From Pseudomonadota bacterium (GTDB taxonomy: Bacteria; Pseudomonadota; Gammaproteobacteria; Acidithiobacillales; Acidithiobacillaceae): a stretch of 32,433 bases of DNA. Made by a program: the position numbers and the translations under genes. The notes beneath the pieces were generated by a model. The model did not search any database. It was given only the letters and a program-made list of their open reading frames with translations, and was not told the DNA's origin. Numbering within the stretch: position 1 is the first letter of the stretch; the number at the start of each line of letters is the position of its first letter. Location of the stretch: assembly GCA_021827445.1 (NCBI GenBank), contig JAKAVW010000002.1, positions 1-32,433 on the forward strand, read 5' to 3'. Shown piece after piece: positions 1-7,446 of the stretch.

Positions 1-1
1 G

Positions 2-865
2 ACCGTGTTTATTTCCGCAACACCCGGTCCCTACGAGCTGGAGCACTCCGGGCAGGTGGTGGAGCAGGTGGTACGGCCCACTGGTCTGGTCGATCCGGCT
101 GTGGATGTCCGCCCGGCGAAAGGGCAGGTCGATGATCTGATCAGCGAAATCAACATTGTTGTGGGTACCGGTTGGCGCATTCTGGTGACGACGCTGACCA
201 AGCGGATGGCCGAAGATCTGGCCGATTATCTCCATGAACTGGGTATCAAATGCCGTTACCTGCACTCTGATATCGAGACGGTGGAGCGGGTGGAGATCAT
301 CCGCGATCTGCGCGCCGGGGTGTTCGACGTGCTGATCGGGATTAACCTGCTGCGGGAAGGCCTGGATATGCCGGAGGTGGCATTGGTCGCCATTCTGGAT
401 GCGGATAAGGAGGGCTTCCTGCGCTCGGAGCGGTCGCTGATTCAGACCATCGGGCGCGCCGCGCGCAACCTGCACGGACGGGCCATTCTCTACGCGGACA
501 GCGTCACCAAATCCATGGCCCGGGCCATAGCCGAAACCGACCGCCGCCGCGAGAAGCAGTTGCAGTTTAATGCGGAGCATGGCATCACCCCGCGCGGCAT
601 CATCAAGCCGGTGTCAGACATGATTGAGGGTGTCTACCGACGCAATGCCCAACCGGCCGCGCGCGCTGCGGAAAAAAACGCGGATTATCGTGTGCTCAAT
701 GAGCCTCAAGCCGTTTCTAAAAAAATCAAGGAGCTGGAGGAGGCTATGTACCGTCACGCCCGCAACCTGGAGTTTGAACAGGCAGCGGCGCTGCGGGACG
801 ACATCAAAAAACTGGAAACCCGCCTTCTGGGAACCGATTTGCCGGTATCTCTGGAAGAGGACTGA
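2..865 (+). CDS. uvrB: UvrABC excinuclease subunit B, C-terminal part (5' end outside window)
   Basis: UvrB is the damage-verifying helicase-like subunit of nucleotide excision repair. It receives DNA from UvrA and then recruits UvrC. The frame is open to the left window edge, so about 288 codons of the 3' end are present. Visible are the conserved SATPGPYELEH segment, the second helicase domain with TLTKRMAEDL, LREGLDMPEVALV and QTIGRAARN (helicase motifs V and VI), and a C-terminal UVR motif (about the last 45 residues, KELEEAMYRHARNLEFEQAA) that contacts the matching UVR motif of UvrC. uvrC itself lies 6.6 kb downstream, at 7447, and is not in the same operon. Family assignment is certain; only the extent of the missing N-terminus is unknown. 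Confidence 0.98.
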   Translation, partial: TVFISATPGPYELEHSGQVVEQVVRPTGLVDPAVDVRPAKGQVDDLISEINIVVGTGWRILVTTLTKRMAEDLADYLHELGIKCRYLHSDIETVERVEIIRDLRAGVFDVLIGINLLREGLDMPEVALVAILDADKEGFLRSERSLIQTIGRAARNLHGRAILYADSVTKSMARAIAETDRRREKQLQFNAEHGITPRGIIKPVSDMIEGVYRRNAQPAARAAEKNADYRVLNEPQAVSKKIKELEEAMYRHARNLEFEQAAALRDDIKKLETRLLGTDLPVSLEED

Positions 866-898
866 AGGGGCAACCCTCGGGGAATTGCGGTTGGCGCC

Positions 899-927
899 TT
901 GACGCCACCTTGGGCATTGCCTATCCT
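899..927 (+). promoter_or_regulatory. sigma70-type promoter for the alcohol dehydrogenase gene
   Basis: TTGACG at 899-904, a 17-nt spacer, and TATCCT at 922-927. The predicted start lies about 30 nt before the dehydrogenase start codon. It sits between the uvrB stop and the next gene, so the dehydrogenase is probably a separate transcription unit. Confidence 0.5.
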
Positions 928-963
928 GTAAACCAACCGGACGGTATGCAATGACAGGAGAAC

Positions 964-2019
964 ATGATGATGATGAAGGCTAATGCCTATGCTGCGCAGA
1001 CTGCCCGCAGTCCGTTGGCGCCCTACGAAGTCCTGCGTCGTGAGCCGGGTCCCGATGATGTCCAGATAGATATACTCTTTTGCGGTGTCTGCCATTCCGA
1101 CTTGCACACCGCCCGCAATGAATGGAAAAACACGCTATATCCCGCCGTTCCCGGTCACGAAATTGTGGGTCGCGTCGTTGCCGTCGGTAAAGAGGTCAAA
1201 AATTTTAAAGTCGGTGATTTCGCCGGTGTCGGCTGTATGGTGGACAGTTGCGGACACTGTCCGTCCTGTGACGAGGGTGAGGAGCAGTACTGCGATAACG
1301 GATTCACCGGAACCTACAACGGTCCGGTATTTGGCGGCGAAAATACCTACGGCGGCTATTCCCAGAGCATCGTGGTCAAGGAATCTTTTGTGCTCAAGAT
1401 CCGGCATGATGAAAAAGATCTGGCGCGTGTGGCACCGCTGCTCTGCGCGGGTATCACCACGTACTCGCCCTTACGCCACTGGGGTGTCGGACCGGGTAAA
1501 AAGGTCGGCATTGTGGGTCTGGGTGGCCTTGGTCATATGGGCGTCAAGTTGGCGCACGCCATGGGTGCCCATGTGGTGCTGTTCACCACCTCCCCCGGCA
1601 AAGTGGAGGATGGTAAACGGCTGGGGGCAGATGAGGTCTGCATTTCCAAAGATGAAGCGCAAATGGCCAGCCATGCCAACAGCTTCGATTTTATCCTCAA
1701 TACCGTGGCGGCGTCCCATAATCTGGACGCCTTCCTTAACCTGCTCAAGCGGGATGGTACGATGACGCTGGTGGGTGCGCCGGCAGAGCCCCATCCGTCA
1801 CCAGAAGTCTTCAACCTGATTTTTAAGCGCCGGCAGCTCGCGGGTTCCCTTATTGGTGGTATTCGGGAAACGCAGGAGATGCTGGATTTCTGCGCGCAGC
1901 ATGGGATTGGTTCGGATATCGAGATGATCCCCATGGACTACATCAATACCGCCTACGAAAGAATGTTGAAGAGCGATGTGAAGTATCGCTTTGTGATTGA
2001 CATGGCGACGCTGAAATAG
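964..2019 (+). CDS. zinc-dependent NAD(P)-linked alcohol dehydrogenase (YahK/cinnamyl-alcohol dehydrogenase type)
   Basis: A medium-chain dehydrogenase/reductase of 351 residues, probably a cytoplasmic aldehyde/alcohol oxidoreductase of broad substrate range. Catalytic zinc ligands are visible as Cys43 in GVCHSDL and His65-Glu66 in PGHEIVG. The structural zinc loop is CGHCPSCDEGEEQYC (four Cys), and the dinucleotide fold is GLGGLGHMGVKLAH. The region FTGTYNG after the zinc loop is typical of the YahK/CAD subgroup, which usually prefers NADPH; that preference is family knowledge. The gene opens with four consecutive ATG codons (964, 967, 970, 973). AGGAG ends at 960, so spacing favours the second or third ATG. 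It has its own promoter upstream and a strong terminator downstream, so it appears monocistronic. The true substrate cannot be read from sequence. Confidence 0.93.
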   Translation: MMMMKANAYAAQTARSPLAPYEVLRREPGPDDVQIDILFCGVCHSDLHTARNEWKNTLYPAVPGHEIVGRVVAVGKEVKNFKVGDFAGVGCMVDSCGHCPSCDEGEEQYCDNGFTGTYNGPVFGGENTYGGYSQSIVVKESFVLKIRHDEKDLARVAPLLCAGITTYSPLRHWGVGPGKKVGIVGLGGLGHMGVKLAHAMGAHVVLFTTSPGKVEDGKRLGADEVCISKDEAQMASHANSFDFILNTVAASHNLDAFLNLLKRDGTMTLVGAPAEPHPSPEVFNLIFKRRQLAGSLIGGIRETQEMLDFCAQHGIGSDIEMIPMDYINTAYERMLKSDVKYRFVIDMATLK

Positions 2020-2068
2020 GTCCTCTGGGGCCGGTGATATCCAGCCTCACCAGCAGAGACTGAATACG

Positions 2069-2112
2069 CGTCAGGCTGAAGCCATAAACGACAGTCTGGC
2101 GTGTTTTTTTTG
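2069..2112 (+). terminator. Rho-independent terminator after the alcohol dehydrogenase gene
   Basis: Arms CGTCAGGCTG (2069-2078) and CAGTCTGGCG (2092-2101) pair over 10 bp with two G-U wobbles and a 13-nt loop. A run of T follows directly (2102-2111). Confidence 0.8.
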
Positions 2113-2176
2113 TTTCGGGGCTAAATGTCAAGGCAGCAGGAACTGCGCGCGGGTCACCACTGAAAGGCGGTTTGCG

Positions 2177-2205
2177 TTGTGCCGCACGTCCGAATTGGCT
2201 ACCAT
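2177..2205 (+). promoter_or_regulatory. possible promoter for pyrG-kdsA-eno
   Basis: TTGTGC at 2177-2182, a 17-nt spacer and TACCAT at 2200-2205. It lies between the upstream terminator and the pyrG start at 2237. The match to consensus is only moderate. Confidence 0.35.
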
Positions 2206-2236
2206 GCGCAGGTTAAACGCGCGCGCTGCGAGTCCT

Positions 2237-3874
2237 ATGAGCAAATACATTTTCGTAACAGGTGGGGTGGTTTCTTCTCTGGGCAAGGGCGCTGCTGGCG
2301 CAGCTCTTGGTGCACTGCTGGAGGCGCGTGGGCTGAAGGTCACCATGCTCAAGCTGGACCCCTATATCAACGTCGATCCGGGTACCATGAGCCCCTTCCA
2401 GCACGGTGAGGTTTTCGTCACGGCCGATGGTGCGGAAACGGATCTGGATTTGGGGCATTACGAGCGATTCCTCTCGACGCGGATGGGCAAGCGCAACAAT
2501 TTCACCACCGGTCTGGTTTATCAGACCGTCATTGAAAAAGAACGGCGCGGCGACTATCTGGGGCGTACGGTGCAGGTCATCCCCCATGTCACCGATGAGA
2601 TCAAGCGGCGCATCCGGTTGGGTGCGGCGGATGCGGATGTGGCGCTGGTGGAGATCGGCGGTACCGTCGGCGACATTGAATCGCAGCCCTTTCTGGAGGC
2701 GATCCGGCAGATGGCGGTAGAGGAGGAGCGGGGTGACACCCTCTTCATGCATCTGACGCTGGTACCCTATCTGGCGTCTGCCGGGGAGATGAAAACCAAA
2801 CCGACCCAGCACTCGGTGCGTGAACTGCGTGCCATCGGTATCCAGCCGGATGTGCTTCTCTGCCGTGCCGACAGGCCTATACCAGCCGATCATAGGGCTA
2901 AAATCGGGCTCTTCTCTAATCTGCCGGAAAAGGCCGTCATTTCCGCTATCGATACCGACAGCATCTATCGTATTCCACTGCTTTTCCATGCGCAGGGTCT
3001 GGATGATCTGGTGGTGCAGAATCTTGGCCTGCAGGTGCCAGCCCCTGACCTTTCGGTATGGAATGGCATCATAAACGCCCTGGAACACCCGGAAGATGAG
3101 GTGGTGATTGCCCTCGTGGGTAAATATGTGGGGCTTACCGAGTCTTACAAGTCATTGGCCGAGGCGTTGCTTCATGCTGGCTTGCGGGCGCGGCGGAGTG
3201 TGCGTTTTCTGTATGTGGATGCGGAGGATATTGAGGTGCAGGGGACGGAAATGCTCGCGGAAGCGGATGCTATTCTGGTACCCGGTGGTTTCGGCGGGCG
3301 TGGCACTGAAGGCAAAATCACCACCATTCGCTACGCGCGGGAGCAGAGGGTACCCTATCTCGGCATCTGCCTTGGCATGCAATTAGCGGTCGTTGAGTTT
3401 GCCCGGCATTGTGCCGGATTGAGGGATGCCAACAGCACAGAACTGGACCCTCAGACTCCGGCGCCAGTCATTACGTTGATGACCGAGTGGTCTGATCCCG
3501 AAGGTCATAAGGCCTATCGGGAGGAGGGGGGCAATCTGGGCGGCACTATGCGGCTGGGTGAGCAAGAATGTCGACTGGAACCTGGCAGCCTGGCGGCACA
3601 AGCTTATGGGCAGGAGCGGATTCACGAGCGCCATCGCCATCGCTTCGAGTTCAACAATCGTTACCGCGATTCATTGGCCACGGCAGGGTTGCGTTATACG
3701 GGTTTCTCTGCGGATACTGAGCTGGTGGAAGTGGTGGAGTTGCCGGGCCACCCCTGGTTTCTGGGCTGCCAGTTTCACCCGGAGTTCACCAGCAATCCAC
3801 GTGAGGGGCATCCATTGTTTGACGCCTTTATGCGCGCCGCCATCGCGCAGCGGGAAAGGGAGGCTGCAGCGTGA
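2237..3874 (+). CDS. pyrG: CTP synthase
   Basis: Converts UTP to CTP using ATP and glutamine, the last step of pyrimidine nucleotide synthesis, in the cytoplasm. The start at 2237 gives MSKYIFVTGGVVSSLGKG, the canonical N-terminal P-loop of the synthase domain, and a length of 545 residues, which is the usual family size. The open frame continues 20 codons further upstream, but those residues do not belong to the family. The C-terminal class I glutamine amidotransferase half shows the nucleophile elbow LGICLGMQLA (Cys) and the HPEF His-Glu pair near the end. No clear Shine-Dalgarno sequence precedes 2237. The stop overlaps the GTG start of kdsA (GTGA), so pyrG, kdsA and eno are very probably co-transcribed and translationally coupled, an arrangement common in proteobacteria. 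Confidence 0.98.
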   Translation: MSKYIFVTGGVVSSLGKGAAGAALGALLEARGLKVTMLKLDPYINVDPGTMSPFQHGEVFVTADGAETDLDLGHYERFLSTRMGKRNNFTTGLVYQTVIEKERRGDYLGRTVQVIPHVTDEIKRRIRLGAADADVALVEIGGTVGDIESQPFLEAIRQMAVEEERGDTLFMHLTLVPYLASAGEMKTKPTQHSVRELRAIGIQPDVLLCRADRPIPADHRAKIGLFSNLPEKAVISAIDTDSIYRIPLLFHAQGLDDLVVQNLGLQVPAPDLSVWNGIINALEHPEDEVVIALVGKYVGLTESYKSLAEALLHAGLRARRSVRFLYVDAEDIEVQGTEMLAEADAILVPGGFGGRGTEGKITTIRYAREQRVPYLGICLGMQLAVVEFARHCAGLRDANSTELDPQTPAPVITLMTEWSDPEGHKAYREEGGNLGGTMRLGEQECRLEPGSLAAQAYGQERIHERHRHRFEFNNRYRDSLATAGLRYTGFSADTELVEVVELPGHPWFLGCQFHPEFTSNPREGHPLFDAFMRAAIAQREREAAA

Positions 3875-4716
3875 GACTTTGTGGCTTCGAGGCAGGCCTG
3901 CAGTACCCTTTCTTTCTGATGGCCGGACCCTGTGCGATCGAGAATGAATCTCTGGCGTTGCGCACGGCAGAAGATCTGCGCGATATTTGTATACGTCTCG
4001 GTATCTCGTTTATTTATAAAAGTTCCTACGACAAAGCGAACCGATCCGCTGGACAAAGTTTCCGCGGGCCAGGTAGGGACGAAGGACTACGCATTCTCGA
4101 AAAAGTCCGCCGGGAAACGGGGGTGCCGATCATTACGGATGTTCATGAAAAAGAAGATGTATCGGCCGTGGCGGAGGTGGCCGATGTGCTGCAGACGCCG
4201 GCCTTCCTCTGCCGGCAGACCGATTTCATCCAGGCCGTCGCTGCTGCCGGTAAGCCGGTCAACATCAAGAAAGGCCAGTTCCTCGCGCCCTGGGATATGC
4301 TGCACGTCGCCAACAAGGCCAAAGCTACCGGCAATAACCAGATTATGGTCTGTGAGCGCGGGGCCTCCTTCGGCTATAACAACCTCGTATCGGATATGCG
4401 TTCCCTCGCGGTGATGCGCCAGACCGGATGCCCGGTGGTTTTTGATGCGACCCATTCGGTACAGCTCCCAGGTGGTCAGGGCGACCGATCTGGGGGCCAG
4501 CGCGAATTTATCCCGGTGCTGGCGCGTGCGGCCGTGGCGGCAGGCGTGTCAGGGCTCTTTATGGAGACGCATCCTGATCCGGCGCAGGCATTGTCCGATG
4601 GCCCTAACGCTTGGCCGCTGGGACGTATGGAGAGCCTGTTGCGTGTCCTCCAGCAGATCGATCATCTCGTGAAAGACCAAGATTTCCCTGAAAACCATCC
4701 TGAGGAGTTAGCATGA
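3871..4716 (+). CDS. kdsA: 2-dehydro-3-deoxyphosphooctonate aldolase (KDO-8-phosphate synthase)
   Basis: Condenses phosphoenolpyruvate with arabinose 5-phosphate to give KDO-8-P, a precursor of the lipopolysaccharide inner core. Of 281 residues. Recognised from KSSYDKANRSAGQSFRG, FLCRQTDF, KKGQFLAPWDM, FDATHSVQLPGG and FMETHPDP. The metal-site position is a cysteine (Cys21 in MAGPCAIE), as in the metal-dependent Aquifex-type enzymes, whereas the E. coli enzyme has asparagine there. The other ligands are probably in ATHSVQ (His), METHPDP (Glu) and LSDGPNAW (Asp). The start is a GTG at 3871 that overlaps the pyrG stop. The stop overlaps the eno ATG (ATGA). Its position before eno, which makes the substrate PEP, is a common arrangement. 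Confidence 0.98.
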   Translation: MRLCGFEAGLQYPFFLMAGPCAIENESLALRTAEDLRDICIRLGISFIYKSSYDKANRSAGQSFRGPGRDEGLRILEKVRRETGVPIITDVHEKEDVSAVAEVADVLQTPAFLCRQTDFIQAVAAAGKPVNIKKGQFLAPWDMLHVANKAKATGNNQIMVCERGASFGYNNLVSDMRSLAVMRQTGCPVVFDATHSVQLPGGQGDRSGGQREFIPVLARAAVAAGVSGLFMETHPDPAQALSDGPNAWPLGRMESLLRVLQQIDHLVKDQDFPENHPEELA

Positions 4717-5993
4717 ACGCCATCGTCCGCATACAAGCCCGTGAAGTTCTCGATTCGCGTGGTAACCCCACGGTGGAAGCCGAAGTCCATCTGGAAAATG
4801 GTGCTATGGGTCGTGCTATCGTGCCCAGTGGTGCCTCGACCGGTGAGCGCGAGGCGGTGGAGTTGCGTGATGGTGGCCAGCGCTATGGCGGCAAAGGGGT
4901 GCGTAAGGCCGTTGAACATGTTAATGGCGAAATCCAGGATTTACTCCTCGGCATGGAAGCCGAAGAGCAGGAGCATATTGACGCCGCCCTCTGCGCCCTG
5001 GATGGCACCGAAAATAAGGCACGACTCGGCGCCAACGCGATCCTGAGCGTCTCGCTGGCAACGGCCCATGCTGCCGCCCATGCCGCTGGTCAGCCCCTGT
5101 ATCGTTACATTGGTGGTTTGGGTCCGCTGCAGTTACCCGTCCCCATGATGAATGTCATCAATGGCGGTGCCCATGCCGATAATGACGTGGACATGCAGGA
5201 ATTTATGCTGATCCCCGCGGGTGCGGAGTCTTTCTCTGAGGCTTTGCAGATGGGAGTGGAGGTGTTCCACAGCCTCAAAGCCGTACTGCAATCGCGCGGA
5301 CTGGCAACGACCGTCGGCGACGAGGGCGGTTTCGCTCCGAATCTGCCCTCCAACGAGGCTGCACTGGAATTGCTCATGGACGCCATCAGCAAGGCGGGTT
5401 ATCAGCCGGGCAAAGATATCTGGCTGGGCATGGACGTAGCGTCCAGTGAGTTTTATCGGGATGGGCGCTATCATTTGGCCAGCGAAAAGCGCGAACTCAA
5501 TAGTGCGCAATTCGTAGACTACCTGGAGGCACTGGCCGATCGTTATCCGTTGATCAGCATTGAAGATGGCATGGATCAGAATGACTGGGAGGGCTGGATC
5601 ATGCTGACCGATCGTCTCGGCGATCGTTTGCAGTTGGTGGGCGATGATATTTTCGTGACGAATACGGCCATTTTGCGCGAAGGTATTGAGCGTGGTGTCG
5701 CCAATAGTATTCTCATTAAACTCAACCAGATCGGTACCTTATCCGAGACCCTGGCGGCCATTGAAATGGCAAAAACCCATAGTTATACGGCTATCGTCTC
5801 GCACCGATCCGGAGAAACCGAGGACACCACGTTGGCCGATGTTGCGGTAGCTACAGGTTGTGGTCAGATTAAAACAGGTTCTTTGTCGCGCACGGATCGG
5901 GTTGCAAAATACAACCGTTTGTTGCGTATTGAAGAAGATTTGGGTGATGCAGCTCGTTATCCTGGACTTGCAACTTTTTACAATCTCGACTAA
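4713..5993 (+). CDS. eno: enolase (phosphopyruvate hydratase)
   Basis: Glycolytic and gluconeogenic enzyme interconverting 2-phosphoglycerate and PEP; in many bacteria it also associates with the RNA degradosome. The 426 residues contain all family landmarks: N-terminal AREVLDSRGNPTVEAEV, the mobile loop PSGASTGEREAVELRDG, GGAHADNDVDMQEFM, VGDEGGFAPN, the metal-binding SIEDGMDQNDWEGW, ILIKLNQIGTLSET with the catalytic lysine, and SHRSGETEDTTLADVAVA. The ATG at 4713 overlaps the kdsA TGA, which supports translational coupling. In an autotroph it links Calvin-cycle 3-phosphoglycerate to PEP for kdsA and central metabolism (inference). Confidence 0.99.
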   Translation: MNAIVRIQAREVLDSRGNPTVEAEVHLENGAMGRAIVPSGASTGEREAVELRDGGQRYGGKGVRKAVEHVNGEIQDLLLGMEAEEQEHIDAALCALDGTENKARLGANAILSVSLATAHAAAHAAGQPLYRYIGGLGPLQLPVPMMNVINGGAHADNDVDMQEFMLIPAGAESFSEALQMGVEVFHSLKAVLQSRGLATTVGDEGGFAPNLPSNEAALELLMDAISKAGYQPGKDIWLGMDVASSEFYRDGRYHLASEKRELNSAQFVDYLEALADRYPLISIEDGMDQNDWEGWIMLTDRLGDRLQLVGDDIFVTNTAILREGIERGVANSILIKLNQIGTLSETLAAIEMAKTHSYTAIVSHRSGETEDTTLADVAVATGCGQIKTGSLSRTDRVAKYNRLLRIEEDLGDAARYPGLATFYNLD

Positions 5994-6098
5994 AAAGAAT
6001 TCAATGGGGTGTTTTCTGAGCCATTAAATTTTTGGGGATTTTTCGGCATGGGCTATTGGGCGCGCGTAAAGAGTAGCGTAGTCTCTGCTAAGGCAGAG

Positions 6099-6413
6099 AT
6101 GCGTCTTGTAGACTTTATGCTTTTAGCCGTGTTGTGCGCCTTGCAATATCTGCTTTGGTTTGGTTCTGGAAGCTGGTGGAATGTCGTGGACCTGCACCAT
6201 AAACTGGAAACCAAGCAGGTGGTTTTGAAGCGCTTAGAGGATCGCAATGATCTTTTAACTATGCAGGTGACGAGCCTGCAAACGGGGAGTCATGCTGTTG
6301 AAGAGTTGGCCCGACGTCATTTGGGGATGATCAGTAAGGGAGAGGTGTTTGTCTGGGTGATCCCGGCCAAAGATACTCCCAACCGCGTGAATACCATTAC
6401 CCAGGTGTCCTGA
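6099..6413 (+). CDS. ftsB: cell division protein FtsB (DivIC family)
   Basis: Small bitopic inner-membrane protein that bridges FtsL and FtsQ in the divisome. From the ATG at 6099 the product is 104 residues: a short cytoplasmic tip, one transmembrane helix (FMLLAVLCALQYLLWFG), then a periplasmic coiled coil (KLETKQVVLKRLEDRNDLL) and the conserved EELARRHLGMISKGEVFVWV. AAGG at 6090-6093 with a 5-nt gap supports this start, and length and layout match E. coli FtsB. The frame is open further left, with alternative starts at 6048 (ATG after GGGGA) and 6009 (GTG); these would add 17 or 30 residues before the membrane helix. It follows eno closely, the usual eno-ftsB order in gammaproteobacteria. 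Confidence 0.9.
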   Translation: MRLVDFMLLAVLCALQYLLWFGSGSWWNVVDLHHKLETKQVVLKRLEDRNDLLTMQVTSLQTGSHAVEELARRHLGMISKGEVFVWVIPAKDTPNRVNTITQVS

Positions 6414-6462
6414 GTTGTACCGGGCGGTGCGCAGGTCTGGCGATCTATCCGTTGATGCTCTG

Positions 6463-7023
6463 TCAGGCACGGTCGATGTAACTGCCATCTACCGTATTCA
6501 CTCGGATTTTTTCACCCGCATTCACAAACTGCGGGACCATAACCGTAATGCCGGTTTCCATACGTGCGGATTTGTAGGAGCCAGTAGCGGTTTGTCCCTT
6601 AATGGCGGGGTCGGCTTCACTCACCTCTAAAACGACCACAGGCGGCAATTCAACGCCAATGGGTCTTTCGTTATGCAGGTTGACCTGGATTTCGGTATTG
6701 GGCAGGAGATAGCCGGTTTGTCCTTCGAGCAGATCCTCACTGAGAATGAGCTGCTCAAAGCTCTCGTTATCCATAAAGACATAGCCGGTGGCATCTGCAT
6801 ACAGATACTGCATGGTACGCGGCTCGACGACGGCCTTCTCCATACTTTCTCCGGAGCGGAAGCGTGTATTGGATTTGGTACCCGTCTCAATATTCTTCAT
6901 CTCGACCTGCACGAAGGCGCCGCCTTTGCCGGGCTTCACGAAATCGGTTTTGAGTACACGCCAAAGCCCTTTTTCATGTTCCAGAATATTGCCGGGGCGG
7001 ATATCAAAGGCGGAAATCTTCAT
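6463..7023 (-). CDS. efp: translation elongation factor P
   Basis: EF-P binds between the ribosomal P and E sites and relieves stalling at polyproline stretches. The 186 residues have the three-barrel layout: an N-terminal KOW-like domain with the tip loop VKPGKGGAF (Lys33 at the tip), a middle domain, and the C-terminal signature KSARMETGITVMVPQFVNAGEKIRVNT. Lys33 matches the position that EpmA modifies in enteric bacteria; whether it is modified here cannot be judged, because no epmA/epmB is in the window. The start has a good Shine-Dalgarno sequence (AGAAGGA, 7 nt before ATG). It is transcribed against its neighbours, converging with ftsB and diverging from the DUF971 gene. Confidence 0.97.
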   Translation of the reverse strand: MKISAFDIRPGNILEHEKGLWRVLKTDFVKPGKGGAFVQVEMKNIETGTKSNTRFRSGESMEKAVVEPRTMQYLYADATGYVFMDNESFEQLILSEDLLEGQTGYLLPNTEIQVNLHNERPIGVELPPVVVLEVSEADPAIKGQTATGSYKSARMETGITVMVPQFVNAGEKIRVNTVDGSYIDRA

Positions 7024-7061
7024 ACTGTAGTCCTTCTGGGCATTCCCTTTAGAGGGCGTGA

Positions 7062-7090
7062 ATTGTACTCTAGAGGCTTATTTCTGACCA
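7062..7090 (-). promoter_or_regulatory. probable efp promoter
   Basis: On the minus strand TGGTCA (7090-7085), a 17-nt spacer and TACAAT (7067-7062) lie about 40 nt before the efp start, in the divergent efp/DUF971 intergenic region. Confidence 0.4.
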
Positions 7091-7112
7091 GCCCGGTCCC
7101 TGAGAGGTAATC

Positions 7113-7415
7113 ATGTCTGAGCCCCGTACCCAGCCCCTGGAGATTCGTCCCCTCATGATCAGTCGTATCATGGAGGTCGATTGGGCCGATGGTCACACCA
7201 GTTGCCTGACCTTTGAACACCTGCGGGTGGAATGTCCCTGTGCGGAGTGTAAAGGGCACACCCCCGATCAGGCACAGATCATTACCGGTAAGGAAAATGT
7301 GAGTGTTGTGGATGTGGTGCCGGTGGGTAACTACGCGGTGCAGCTGCATTTCAGTGATGGCCATAATACCGGCATTTTCACTTGGGAGTATCTGCGTAGG
7401 CTGGATGGTGCGTGA
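7113..7415 (+). CDS. DUF971 domain protein (gamma-butyrobetaine hydroxylase N-terminal-like)
   Basis: A 100-residue stand-alone DUF971 protein. The family hallmark is visible: an N-terminal beta-rich part (VDWADGHTSCLTFEHLRVECPCAEC) with a CxC-x2-C cysteine cluster, and a C-terminal LHFSDGHNTGIFTWEYLRRL. In eukaryotic butyrobetaine and trimethyllysine dioxygenases the equivalent domain binds zinc. Stand-alone bacterial members are associated with Fe-S or metal handling, but the function is not established. The ATG at 7113 is preceded by GAGAGGT at suitable distance. It points the same way as uvrC, 31 nt away, and may be co-transcribed with it. Confidence 0.85.
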   Translation: MSEPRTQPLEIRPLMISRIMEVDWADGHTSCLTFEHLRVECPCAECKGHTPDQAQIITGKENVSVVDVVPVGNYAVQLHFSDGHNTGIFTWEYLRRLDGA

Positions 7416-7446
7416 GCGTTTCTGGAGTTAAAAATTCTGAAATTTC

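Noticed and set aside
2213..3088. 291-residue minus-strand frame opposite pyrG
   Set aside because: Shadow of pyrG with no family features.
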